DNA from: Catenulispora rubra
GTDB taxonomy: Bacteria; Actinomycetota; Actinomycetes; Streptomycetales; Catenulisporaceae
DNA length: 33,120 bases
Assembly: GCF_015356825.1 (NCBI RefSeq)
Contig: NZ_JAACYW010000113.1
Coordinates: 1-33,120 of the forward strand
Direction: 5' to 3'
Each line of letters opens with the position of its first letter. Position 1 is the first letter of the stretch. The position numbers were made by a program, and so were the translations under genes. Under the pieces are notes generated by a model. It ran no database searches. It was given only the letters and a program-made list of their open reading frames with translations, and had not been told where the DNA came from. This document shows, one piece after another, positions 22,981-32,000 of the stretch.

Positions 22981-24974
22981 GACGTTGTCGAGGGGCCCGA
23001 ATCGGCATCGTCCAGGTAGGCGCGCGCCTGCAACGTATACAGCTGCGCGTAATGCCCGTCGGCAGCCATCAGTTCCTCGTGGCTGCCGGTCTCCACGACC
23101 CGGCCGCCGTCCAGCACCACGATCAGATCCGCCGCGCGCACCGTGGAGAACCGGTGCGACACGAACAACGTGATCGCTCCCTGCTCCCGGCGCTCGGCGG
23201 CGATGCGGACGTGCCGGTCGAACACCGCGGCTTCGGTGATCGCGTCCAGGGCTGCTGTGGGCTCGTCCAGCACTGTCAGCAGCGGCTGCTCGCGCATCTG
23301 GCCGCGGGCCAGCGCCACCCGCTGCCACTGGCCGCCGGACAGCTCGCGGCCGCCGGGGAAGTAGCGGCCGAGCTGGGTGTCGAGGCCGTCGGGCAGTTGC
23401 GCCAGGACCCCGCCGGCCTCCGCGCGCTCCACAGCCGAGGCCAGTGCGGCGTCGTCGTCCAGCCGCGGGAGGTCGCCGACGCCGACGGCCTGGCGGGCCG
23501 GCGTCTGGTAGCGGACGAAGTCCTGGAACGTCGCCGTGAGCCGGCCGCGCCATGAGGCCAGGTCCAGGTCGGCCAGGTCGGTGCCGTCGATCAGGACTCT
23601 GCCTTCGCTCGGCGCGTACATGCCGGTCAGCAGCTTGACCAGGGTGGTCTTGCCCGCGCCGTTCTCGCCGACCAGCGCGACCGTGGAGCTGGCCGGCAGG
23701 TCCAGCAGGAGGTCGTGCAGCACCTGCTTGTCGGAGTTCGGGTAGGCGAAGGCGGTGTGCTCCAGGCGGATGCCCTCGGCCAGGGTCTGCGGCGCCTCCA
23801 TGGTGCCGGTCGGGATCTGGGTCTTGGCGTAGTCCTGGAGCCAGAGCATGCGCTTGGCGTTGCGGATGGACTGCGCCAGGCTGCCGGCGGTGTCAGAGGC
23901 CGTGGACAGCTGGCTCTGCACCCTTCGCAGCAGGCTGACGACCATCACGATCTCCCCGGGCGACACCTGGCCGTGGGTGGCCCGCAGGACCAGCACGACG
24001 ATCGCCGCGATGAAGAACGCCGCGTAGAACAGCCACCCCGCGGCCTCCCACGCCGCACCGCGCAGCGCGGCGCCGACCGCGGACTTGCGCACCGCGTCGC
24101 CGAGTTCGTGGTGGCGGGTCGCCAGGTCGTCGGCGATGCCGTAGGTGCGCAGTTCCTTGGCGGTGTCCGCGGAGGTGGTGATCACGAACAGGTCGCCGAG
24201 CAGCCGGCGGTCGTCGGCCAGGTCGGTCTCGTTCTTCTTGGCGATCTTCGAGGCGCGCCGGCTCGCCAGCGCCGGGGCGATGGCTGCGATCGGGACCAGC
24301 AGGACCGGCAGGTAGACCGTGGCCAGCAGGACGGCGATGGTGCCGATCCGGATGGCGTTGGAGACCATGCCGGTGATCTGGCGAGGCGCGGCGGCCAGGC
24401 CGCGGCGGCCGTCGCGCAGCTGCTCGACCTCGCGCAGGACCTCGGGGTCCTCGTAGTGCTCAAGGCCGGGGATGTCGTTGACCATCCCGGCGATGCGCTC
24501 GGCGTGGTAGACGTTGACGACGTCGGTCAGCGGCGAGCCCTGCGCGACGGCGAGGTTCTGCAGCAGCCAGCCGGCGCCGAACAGGACCGCCACGACCACC
24601 ACGCCGACCACGACGCGGGTGGCGTCGTGGTGGAGCGCGGCGTCGACGAGGATGCGGTAGCCGATCGGGTAGCTGACCGAGGCCGCGGTGCCCAGCAGGC
24701 TCATCAGCGCCGCGGCGGTCATCATGCCCGGGGCGGCGCGGAAGCCGGAGCCGACGAGGACGCCGAACAGGCGGCGGCGCTGGCGGCGGCGGGCCGGTTC
24801 GAAGCTGCGGGGCGGTTTTTCGTCGGTGGCGGTGGGAGTCGCGTCGTCGGGAGCCGAGTTCGAGGCCGCTTCAGGAGCCGTGTTCGGCCCCGCGCCGTGA
24901 GCTGCGCCCGGAGTCGCGCCGTTAGCCGTGTCCGGGGCCGCGCCGCGCGCCGCGTCTGGTGCCGTACCGCTCAT
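22977..24974 (-). CDS. ABC transporter, fused permease-ATPase (exporter half-transporter) 2
   Basis: The 665-residue half-transporter has a low-complexity N-terminal tail of about 50 residues made of Ala/Pro/Thr/Gly units, then about six membrane spans (from GMMTAAALMSLLGTAASVSY to the span in WLFYAAFFIAAIVVLVL), then an ATPase domain. The ATPase has Walker A GENGAGKTT, Q-loop FQDFVRYQ, signature LSGGQWQRVALARG, Walker B LLTVLDEPTAALD and H-loop VSHRF, all intact. The ATG at 24974 overlaps the stop of the first ABC gene (ATGA), so the two are co-translated and likely form a heterodimer. The in-frame extension to 25298 is antisense-like and rejected. The substrate is not evident; a peptide, lipid or lanthipeptide-type product would fit such pairs. 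It ends on the shared CTAG. Confidence 0.92.
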   Translation of the reverse strand: MSGTAPDAARGAAPDTANGATPGAAHGAGPNTAPEAASNSAPDDATPTATDEKPPRSFEPARRRQRRRLFGVLVGSGFRAAPGMMTAAALMSLLGTAASVSYPIGYRILVDAALHHDATRVVVGVVVVAVLFGAGWLLQNLAVAQGSPLTDVVNVYHAERIAGMVNDIPGLEHYEDPEVLREVEQLRDGRRGLAAAPRQITGMVSNAIRIGTIAVLLATVYLPVLLVPIAAIAPALASRRASKIAKKNETDLADDRRLLGDLFVITTSADTAKELRTYGIADDLATRHHELGDAVRKSAVGAALRGAAWEAAGWLFYAAFFIAAIVVLVLRATHGQVSPGEIVMVVSLLRRVQSQLSTASDTAGSLAQSIRNAKRMLWLQDYAKTQIPTGTMEAPQTLAEGIRLEHTAFAYPNSDKQVLHDLLLDLPASSTVALVGENGAGKTTLVKLLTGMYAPSEGRVLIDGTDLADLDLASWRGRLTATFQDFVRYQTPARQAVGVGDLPRLDDDAALASAVERAEAGGVLAQLPDGLDTQLGRYFPGGRELSGGQWQRVALARGQMREQPLLTVLDEPTAALDAITEAAVFDRHVRIAAERREQGAITLFVSHRFSTVRAADLIVVLDGGRVVETGSHEELMAADGHYAQLYTLQARAYLDDADSGPSTTS

Positions 24975-26887
24975 GCCCTCTTCCGTCCCCCGGTGAATGC
25001 CGCCGCCTGCTTGGTGAACAGGTCCGCGTAGGTGCCCGCGCGGGCCAGGAGCTCGCTGTGGCTGCCGAGCTCGGTGATCCGGCCGCCGTCCAGCACCGCG
25101 ATGCGGTCGGCCCGGCGGACCGTGGAGAACCGGTGCGAGATCACGATGCTGGTCACACCCTGCGTGATCTCCAGGAACCGCTTGTAGAACGCTGCTTCGG
25201 CGCGCACGTCGAGCTGCGCCGTCGGCTCGTCCAGGATCAGGACCGTCGCGCCGCGGGAGATCGCGTACAGCGCACGGGCCAAGGCGATGCGCTGCCACTG
25301 GCCGCCGGACAGGTCGGTCCCGCCTTCGTACTGCGGGGACAGGATCGTGTGCCGGCCATTCGACAGACCCTCGATCAGGTCTGTCGCACCGGCGCGCTCG
25401 ACGGCCTGTTCAAAGGCCGCCTCATCGACCGGATCGCCTAGAAGGTTCAGCGTGATGTTGTCTTCGGCGGTGAGCGGATAGCGCGTGTAGTCCTGGTAGA
25501 CCACGGCGATCTGCTTCTGCCAGTCGCGGACTTTCAGGTCGTTCAGCGGTACGCCGTCCACCAGGATCCGGCCGTGGCCCGGGTCGCGCAGCCGGGCCAG
25601 CAGGGTGACCAGCGTGGTCTTGCCGGCGCCGTTGATCCCCACCAACGCGGTCGATTCCCCCGCGTGGAGCGTCAGATTCAGGTCGCTGTAGACCTCTGAT
25701 TCACCGCCGGGGTAGCGGAAGCCGACGTTCTCGAAGACCACGTCCCGGGCCGGCATGCCCGCCGGGTCGACGCTCCCGGCGCTGCTGTCCGCCGGGTCCG
25801 CGGTCGGCACCAGCGACTCGGTGAGCGCGTCGAGGTCGGGCAGCGCGGTGAGCATCATCTCCAGCTGGAAGTCGGTCATCGAGACCGTGCCGACCGACAT
25901 CGACGCCGGCAGCATCGTCAGCATCACCGCCAGCGTGCCCAGGCCGATCTCGTGGTGGTACGCGGTCCAGCCGAGCGTTCCGGCGCCGAGGGCGATGACC
26001 GCGAAGACCCCGATGCCCACGGCCGCCACGCGCCGGGCCTGGCGGCGGATCTCGTGCCAGGTGGGAGTCAGGCCGCTGACGTAGTGGGTGCGGTGCTCGG
26101 CGGCGAGCCAGCCGCCGAGGCCGAAGACCCGCGTCTCCTTCGCCGCGCCCGGCCGGGTCGCCAGCGCGAACAGGTACCAGGCGCGCCGCAGCGGCACGCC
26201 GGCGGCCCGGAAGCTGCTGACCCGGGTGCGGATCAGCTTGCCCAGCGGATGCCGGACCGCGATCCACGCCGCGAACATCGCCAGGCCCAGCCACCAGCGG
26301 AAGGTGCACAGCACGACGCAGGCCATCGTGCCGGACAGCCGGCCGCCGAGCTGCGCGGCGATGGTCATCGGGGCGTCGGCCGGGGCGGCGTTCATCAGCT
26401 GCCCCTGCGCGTTGGCCAGCTGGTCCAGGGTCTCGGCGTCCTCCAGGTGCGCGATGCCCGCCGGGGCGCTGACCGCCGTCACCAGCCGCCGCTGGAGCGC
26501 GACCACCATGCGCGCCCGCACGACGGAGGACAGCGCGTCTTCCGCCGGACCGCGCAGCAGCGACAAGCCGTAGCAGACCCCTGCGATGGCCAGCGCGACC
26601 AGCAGCGAGTGGCCGGCGCCGGAGCTCAGGCCGTCGCGCGCGGCGGCCGGGATGCGGCCGGTGGCGCGGCCCATCGCGATCAGCGTCAGGTTCGGCAGCG
26701 CCGCCTCGGCGACCACGAACGCGGCGACGGTCCAGGTCAGCGCCGGGCTGACGGAGGTCAGCAGGCGCACGGCCCGGACACGCCGCGAGGCCTTCAGCGC
26801 GGACAGGGGATGCGACAAGCGTGACGTGACTTGCCGGATCGGTGACGGTGGCTTCGGCACGGGGTCCACCGTGACGGAGCGGCCCAC
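24971..26887 (-). CDS. ABC transporter, fused permease-ATPase (exporter half-transporter) 1
   Basis: The 638-residue half-transporter has a basic N-terminus, membrane spans from about residue 45 (LTWTVAAFVVAEAALPNLTL, HSLLVALAIAGVCYGLSLL, MACVVLCTFRWWLGLAMFAAW, AAVGIGVFAVIALGAGTLG) and a C-terminal ATPase. All ATPase motifs are intact: Walker A GINGAGKTT, Q-loop VVYQDYTRYP, signature LSGGQWQRIALARAL, Walker B VLILDEPTAQLD, H-loop VISHRF. The start is taken as GTG at 26887; no clear ribosome site is visible and GTG 26869 is possible. It lies 79 bases after the DUF3533-like gene and overlaps ABC gene 2 by four bases. The region between 200 and 280 has an E-x-RVFGLGGWL coupling-helix-like segment. 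The two ABC proteins are clearly related to each other. Confidence 0.92.
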   Translation of the reverse strand: MGRSVTVDPVPKPPSPIRQVTSRLSHPLSALKASRRVRAVRLLTSVSPALTWTVAAFVVAEAALPNLTLIAMGRATGRIPAAARDGLSSGAGHSLLVALAIAGVCYGLSLLRGPAEDALSSVVRARMVVALQRRLVTAVSAPAGIAHLEDAETLDQLANAQGQLMNAAPADAPMTIAAQLGGRLSGTMACVVLCTFRWWLGLAMFAAWIAVRHPLGKLIRTRVSSFRAAGVPLRRAWYLFALATRPGAAKETRVFGLGGWLAAEHRTHYVSGLTPTWHEIRRQARRVAAVGIGVFAVIALGAGTLGWTAYHHEIGLGTLAVMLTMLPASMSVGTVSMTDFQLEMMLTALPDLDALTESLVPTADPADSSAGSVDPAGMPARDVVFENVGFRYPGGESEVYSDLNLTLHAGESTALVGINGAGKTTLVTLLARLRDPGHGRILVDGVPLNDLKVRDWQKQIAVVYQDYTRYPLTAEDNITLNLLGDPVDEAAFEQAVERAGATDLIEGLSNGRHTILSPQYEGGTDLSGGQWQRIALARALYAISRGATVLILDEPTAQLDVRAEAAFYKRFLEITQGVTSIVISHRFSTVRRADRIAVLDGGRITELGSHSELLARAGTYADLFTKQAAAFTGGRKRA

Positions 26888-26925
26888 GGCGGGGCAACCG
26901 TGTTTTCCGACGGCGAACAGGCGGG

Positions 26926-26979
26926 TCGGTCTAGTGCGTCAAGTCGGTCTGGTCGGTCTGGTCGGTCTAGTCCGTCTGC
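26926..26979. repeat. Tandem 9-bp repeats across the end of the DUF3533-like gene
   Basis: TCGGTCTGG occurs at 26944 and 26953, with one-base variants TCGGTCTAG at 26962 and 26926 and a weaker copy at 26971. Two copies contain CTAG, and the 26962 copy spans the gene's stop codon. A second family of 9-base units (about 28265-28370) lies in the same gene's N-terminal coding part. Slippage during replication is the simplest origin; an effect on the intergenic mRNA is possible. Confidence 0.7.
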
Positions 26980-28388
26980 GGCGGCATCGGCTGCGGCGTC
27001 AGGCGCCGCAGGCCCTTGCGGTCGTAGTACTGCGTCATCGCGAAGCCGAAGACCAGGGCCCCGGCGACGCCGACCGCGATCATCAGCCAGGCGCGCATTA
27101 GGCCGGCGTCGGCGCGGGCGTCGAAGTAGAGGATGGCGCGGACGCCGCCGGCGAGTTGGCGCATCGGTTCGAAGGCGCCGAGGAAGCGGTAGATGGTCGG
27201 CGCGGCCTGGAGCGGGACGGTCGCGCCGGAGGAGGGCAGGGCCAGGGCGATGAAGACGAACATGGAGACCAGCTGGCCGATGCCGCCGAAGGCCGCGTTG
27301 ATGGCCTGCACGCCCAGGCCGATCGCCAGGCAGGCGCAGTAGGAGAAGATCCACAGCAACGGGATATGACTCGCGTCCATGCCGAGAATGGCGATGCAGG
27401 CCAGCATCACCATGCTGGTCGTGAGCAGCGAGATGCCGGCGGTCATCACCATCTTCAGCACCAGGGTCTGGGTCCGGGTGATCGGGACGGTCGGGCGCCG
27501 GGTGTGCCAGGGGCCCATCTCGCTGTCGGCGTAGCCCAGCGCGGTGTCCACGCCGGAGTGGATCAGGTTGCCGCTGATGAAGCCGGCCAGGACCAGCAGC
27601 AGCGCGTAGTAGAAGGCGCTCAGGCCCAGGCCGCTGTGCCGGCCGATGACGTGGCCGACCTGGACGGTGACCGAGACCGGGTCGGCCAGCAGCAGCCGGG
27701 CGGTGGCGTCCAGGCTGGAGGCCGCGGGGGACGCGGTGAGCTGCTTGCCGATGGTCAGCGAGGACTGGTGGGCCGCGTTCTGGGTGACCTGGGAGGCCAG
27801 CGAGGAGCCCAGGCTGCCCAGGCCCGGGTTGGTGAGCACGGTGATCGTCGGGCGCACCGTGGCGCCGCCGGTGACGAGCGCGCCGATCGACGTCGTGAAA
27901 TCGGCGGGGATCTCCAGCGCGCCGTAGACCTTGCCCGAGGCCAGCATGTCCTGCGCCTCGGCCGGCCCGACCTGCTTCCAGTCGAACTGGCTCCTCGGCG
28001 ACCCGGCGACCACCGCCTGCGCCACCTGCGCGCCGATGTTCTGCTGCTGGCCCGGCAGCGGCGCGCCGGTGTCGGCGTCGACCAGCGCGATCGGGAGGCG
28101 GTGCAGGTTGCCGTTCGGGTCCAGGATGCCGCCCATGTAGAGCAGCGAGAGCAGAAGCGCCACCAGCGCCGCGAGGACGGCCGGGATCAGCCACAGCTTG
28201 GGGCGGCGGACCAGCATGCGCGCGGTGACGCGGTGATGCGGCGGCTCGGGCCGTGCGGGCTGCGTGGGCTGCTCGGGCTGCGTGGGCTGCGCGTCCTGCG
28301 TGGGCTGTGCGGGCTGCTCGCTCGGCTTGGTCGGCTCGGTCGGCTCGGTCGGCTCGGGCTGCCCTGTGGGGGAGGTCACGGTGGTCAC
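26967..28388 (-). CDS. DUF3533/SNG1 or YhgE-Pip-like membrane protein
   Basis: The product is about 473 residues. Residues 1-55 form a cytoplasmic Pro/Thr/Gln/Glu repeat tail (EPTEPTEPTKPSEQP and similar). One span follows (LWLIPAVLAALVALLLSLLYMGG), then a large extracytoplasmic domain of about 200 residues containing LPIALVDADTGA, the VYGALEIPADFT segment and VLTNPGLGSLG. The C-terminus has five or so spans (YYALLLVLAGFISGNL, LTTSMVMLACIAILGM, WIFSYCACLAIGLGVQ, and others). This architecture and the VD-x-D-x-G-A/IPADF motifs are those of the DUF3533/YhgE-Pip family of ABC-2-like permeases, some linked to drug efflux or phage/secretion machinery. GTG 28388 is chosen because upstream sequence overlaps the divergent gene; GTG 28379 is possible. 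It is the first gene of the export cassette. Confidence 0.82.
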   Translation of the reverse strand: MTTVTSPTGQPEPTEPTEPTKPSEQPAQPTQDAQPTQPEQPTQPARPEPPHHRVTARMLVRRPKLWLIPAVLAALVALLLSLLYMGGILDPNGNLHRLPIALVDADTGAPLPGQQQNIGAQVAQAVVAGSPRSQFDWKQVGPAEAQDMLASGKVYGALEIPADFTTSIGALVTGGATVRPTITVLTNPGLGSLGSSLASQVTQNAAHQSSLTIGKQLTASPAASSLDATARLLLADPVSVTVQVGHVIGRHSGLGLSAFYYALLLVLAGFISGNLIHSGVDTALGYADSEMGPWHTRRPTVPITRTQTLVLKMVMTAGISLLTTSMVMLACIAILGMDASHIPLLWIFSYCACLAIGLGVQAINAAFGGIGQLVSMFVFIALALPSSGATVPLQAAPTIYRFLGAFEPMRQLAGGVRAILYFDARADAGLMRAWLMIAVGVAGALVFGFAMTQYYDRKGLRRLTPQPMPPQTD

Positions 28389-28447
28389 CGTAGTACGGCG
28401 TCGCAGGTGGGACGGTGTGCGACACGCTCGCAGGCTAAGGGCGCGCC

Positions 28448-28480
28448 GACCCGCGACCAGTTTCCCCCGGCGCGCGGGTC
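28448..28480. promoter_or_regulatory. Inverted repeat in divergent promoter region
   Basis: GACCCGCG (28448-28455) and CGCGGGTC (28473-28480) are perfect eight-base arms around a 17-base spacer, midway between the starts of the DUF3533-like gene (28388) and the ABM-like gene (28549). The 160-base gap is the only place for promoters of both. No regulator gene is adjacent, so any binding protein is unknown. Confidence 0.4.
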
Positions 28481-28548
28481 TGTATTGGCAGCGGGCGCAG
28501 AACGTGCGTTGCGAGGGCTCTGAAACTCCCAGAGGAGACAGAACGGAT

Positions 28549-28854
28549 ATGAGTACCCATATCATCCAGTACGAAGTCAAGCCGGACCAGGCCGACGAGA
28601 ATCAGCGCCTCGTCGAGGCCGTCTTCGCGCAACTCAAGGCCGAGAGGCCCGAAGGTCTGCATTATGCGACCTTCCGCATGGAGGACGGCGTAAGCTTCAT
28701 TCACTTCGTCGCCTACGACGACGATGACGCCGACTCGTTGCGTCCGCTGGCCGCCTTCCAGGCTTTCCAGCAGAATGCTGCGGAACGCATCATCGCTCCG
28801 ACACGGCGCGGCGCCGCGACCCTCGTGGGCTCCTACGGGTTCCTCGGGGAGTGA
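28549..28854 (+). CDS. Small dimeric alpha/beta-barrel (ABM-like) protein
   Basis: The 101-residue product starts STHIIQYEVKPDQADENQRL and has a helix LVEAVFAQLKAERPEGLHY, a strand TFRMEDGVSFIHFVAYDD, and a second helix with LRPLAAFQAFQQNAAERI. The strand-helix-strand-strand-helix pattern and size match the antibiotic biosynthesis monooxygenase-like ferredoxin fold, which works as a dimer. The His and Phe of FIHFVAY are typical of heme or quinone-type members, but the active-site set is not clear enough for a reaction. AGGAG lies 12 bases before ATG 28549, rather far but acceptable. An upstream in-frame extension to 28264 lies antisense to the DUF3533-like gene and is rejected. It has its own transcript, divergent from the export cassette. 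Confidence 0.75.
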   Translation: MSTHIIQYEVKPDQADENQRLVEAVFAQLKAERPEGLHYATFRMEDGVSFIHFVAYDDDDADSLRPLAAFQAFQQNAAERIIAPTRRGAATLVGSYGFLGE

Positions 28855-28888
28855 GAAACCCCACAGCTCACGCATGATTCCGGGGTCT

Positions 28889-28933
28889 GCAGGACACGAA
28901 CCGGTCACGGTCTCGTACCGGAACTTGTCCTGC
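28889..28933 (+). promoter_or_regulatory. 45-base dyad between ABM-like and sedolisin genes
   Basis: Arms 28889-28905 and 28917-28933 are 17 bases each and match at 14 positions (GCAGGACA perfect at the outer ends, ACCGG at the inner ends) around an 11-base loop. It starts 34 bases after the ABM-like stop and 114 before the sedolisin start. As RNA it gives a strong hairpin; without a T-run it could be a terminator or an operator/leader element for the protease. Confidence 0.5.
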
Positions 28934-29046
28934 GGGTTCCCCAGTGGATAGACATCAGTCGCCGTTCCTGAAGATTTCATGAAGTCGCTGCTCCGCCGGT
29001 ACTTCGGACAGGACGGATGCCACCACAGGGGAAAGGGAATCCATCA

Positions 29047-32000
29047 ATGCCGAACGCCGCTCAGCGGCGGCGTGCGCAGGCCGTGATGGCGGGGGTCTTC
29101 CCCGTCGCCATCGCGCTTGTCGCCGCGTCCGCGTCCGCCTCGCCCGCGCAGGCCGACACGCAGCACCACAACACCACCAACAAGATCCTGGCCGACGCGC
29201 ACCCGGCGTGGGCGACGGCCGACAAGGATCGGGGGGCCCTGCCGGCCGCACAGCAGATCAGCACCCGGGTGTACCTCAGCGGGCAGGACTCGGCCGGGCT
29301 GGCCGCCGCGGCGCGCGCCGCGTCCGACCCGAACAGCCCGTCCTTCCAGCACTACCTGACTCCGGCGCAGGTGCAGGCGCGCTTCGGGGCGACGCCGGCG
29401 CAGGTCGCCGCGGTGCAGAAGTGGCTGACCGGCGCGGGGCTGAAGGTCTCTGGGGTGCAGAGCGACTGGATCGACGCGGTCGGTGACGCCGCCGCCGTGC
29501 AGCGCGCCTTCGGTACGCAGATCAAGGACTACCAGGGCACCGACGGCTCGGTGAAGTACGCGGCCTCCTCCGCCGCGGTCATCCCGGCCGACGTCGCCGA
29601 CTACGTCAACGGCGTCTCGGGCCTGTCGCAGGCCTCGGTGCGGGTGCACGCGGACTCCGCGAAGGTCAACGCGAGCAACGCCGCGAACCAGACCTGCTCG
29701 CCCTACTGGGGCGCGACCACCAGCTCGGCGTGGCCGGCCGGCGTCAACCCCGGCCCGACCGCGCTGCTGCCGTGCTCGTACACGCCGCAGCAGCTGCGCG
29801 ACGCCTACGGTGTGACCAAGTCCGGGATGACCGGCAAGGGCGCGACCATCGCGGTCGTCGACTGGTACGGCTCGTCGACCATGCAGGCTGACGCGAACCA
29901 GTTCGCGACCGCGCACGGCGACAAGGCTTTCGCGCCGGGCCAGTACACGGACATGTTCGACTCGTCGCAGTGGACGAACCAGACGGCCTGCGGCGGCACC
30001 GCGGGCGTGGCCGGCGAGGAGGCGCTGGACGTCGAGATGACGCACGGCCTCGCCCCCGACGCGAACATCGTCTACGTCGGCGCGAACTCCTGCACCGACG
30101 CGGACCTGATGGCCGCCGAGGAGAAGATCGTCGACAACCACCTGGCGGATGTCGTCTCCAACTCCTGGGGCGAGATCATGCACACCACCGACGGCCAGGA
30201 CCTGGACCCGTCGTCGATCGCCGCCTACGACCGAATATTCCAGAAGGGCGCGGCCGAGGGCATCGGCTTCGACTTCTCCACCGGCGACTGCGGCGACGAC
30301 GACCCGGCGAACTTCACCGGCGGCGCCGTGAACTGCGTCCCGGATTCGGCGCGCAAGCAGACCGAGTGGCCGACCAGCGACCCGTGGGTCACCGCGGTCG
30401 GCGGCACCACGCTGGCCACCGACTCCGCGGGCAAGTACGCGTGGGAGGCCACCATGGGCGACCACACGGCCGTGGCCACGCAGGGGGACGCCGCGTGGGC
30501 GGCGGGCCCGGGGCCGAACCAGAAAGTCCCGTTCTCGTTCTTCTTCGGGGGCGGCGGCGGTGTGTCCGAGGACATCGCGCAGCCGTTCTACCAGGCCGGT
30601 ATCGTGCCCTCGGCGCTGGCGAACAGCGGCCACGGCAGCACGAAGCCGATGCGGACCCTGCCGGACGTGGCGATGAACGGCTCGCTGGCCAGCTCGGTGC
30701 TGGTCGGCATGACCGACGGCACCACGAAGCAGTACGGCGAGGGCGGCTACGGCGGCACCTCGGTCGCGGCTCCGGAGTTCTCGGCGCTGCAGGCCGACGC
30801 CAAGCAGGCCGCGGGCCACGCCTTGGGCTTCGCCAACCCGGCGCTGTACGCGCTGAACGGCACCTCGGCGTTCCACGACGTGACCGGGTCCCCGGCGGGG
30901 CAGCCGTCGGTGCTGGAGGGCATCTACACCTCGGCCGCCAACCCGACGCGCGGCACGATGTTCCACGCCGGCCAGGACACCTCGCTGTCCGCCACCGCCG
31001 GCTACGACGACGCGACCGGCCTGGGCTCCCCGGCCGACGACTACCTGTCGAAGATCGCGACCGTCACGCCGCTGCAGCCGCCGACGCCGCCGATTCCTCC
31101 GACTCCGCCCACGCCTCCCACGCCGCCCACCAACCCGGCGCCGGGCGTGCCGGTCGTGAAGCGGGTCTGGGGCTCGGACCGCTACGGCACCGCGATCACC
31201 GTGTCGCAGTCCTCGTTCCCGAAGGCGGGTTCGGCCAAGGCCGTGGTCCTGGCCACCGGCGAGACCTTCCCCGACGCGCTGTCCGGCGTCCCGCTGGCCA
31301 CCGAGAAGGGCGGCCCGCTGCTGCTGACGCCGTCGCACGCGGCCAACCCGGCCGTGGTCGCCGAGATCCAGCGGGTCCTGGCGCCCGGTGGCAAGGTGTA
31401 CGTCCTGGGCGGTCAGAACGCGGTCTCGGACCAGGTCGTCTCGGCGCTGGGCCTGCCGGCCGCGCAGATCACCCGCCTCGGCGGCACCGATCGGTACGCG
31501 ACCTCGCTGCAGATCGCGAACCAGGTCGGCGACGCGTCCGGCAAGGTCATCCTGGCCACCGGCCACGACTTCGCCGACGCCCTGACGGCCGGCCCGTTCT
31601 CGGCCACCTACGGCAGCGCCGGCGCCCCGGCGGCGATCCTGCTGACCGACGGCCGCGAGCTGTCCCCGGCCGTCGCCGGCTTCGTGGCCGGCGCGCACTC
31701 GGTGGCGGCGGTCGGCGGCCCGGCCGAGGCCGCGGCCGCGCACCTGCCGAACCGCGACGCCTCGGCGCAGTTCGCCGGCGCGGACCGGTACGCCACGGCG
31801 TCGCTGGTGGCCGGCACGTTCTCGGCGCCGAAGACCGTGGGCGTCGCCACCGGCACGCAGTTCGCCGACGCCCTGACCGGCGCCGCGATGCTGGCCGCGG
31901 CGCACAGCCCGCTGCTGCTCACCGACCCGGTGCGGCTGCCGGACGGGACCGCCGCCACGCTGCACGGGTTCAGCCAGGCGCTGGCCGGGGGCTCGGTCGA

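Noticed and set aside
28264..28548. N-terminal extension of the ABM-like gene rich in Gly/Cys/Val
   Set aside because: It is antisense to the Pro/Thr/Gln repeat of the DUF3533-like gene; the domain starts at ATG 28549.
29044..31965. A 973-codon minus-strand open frame opposite the sedolisin gene
   Set aside because: Arg/Gly/Val-rich shadow; the plus strand encodes complete S53 and CWB2 domains.
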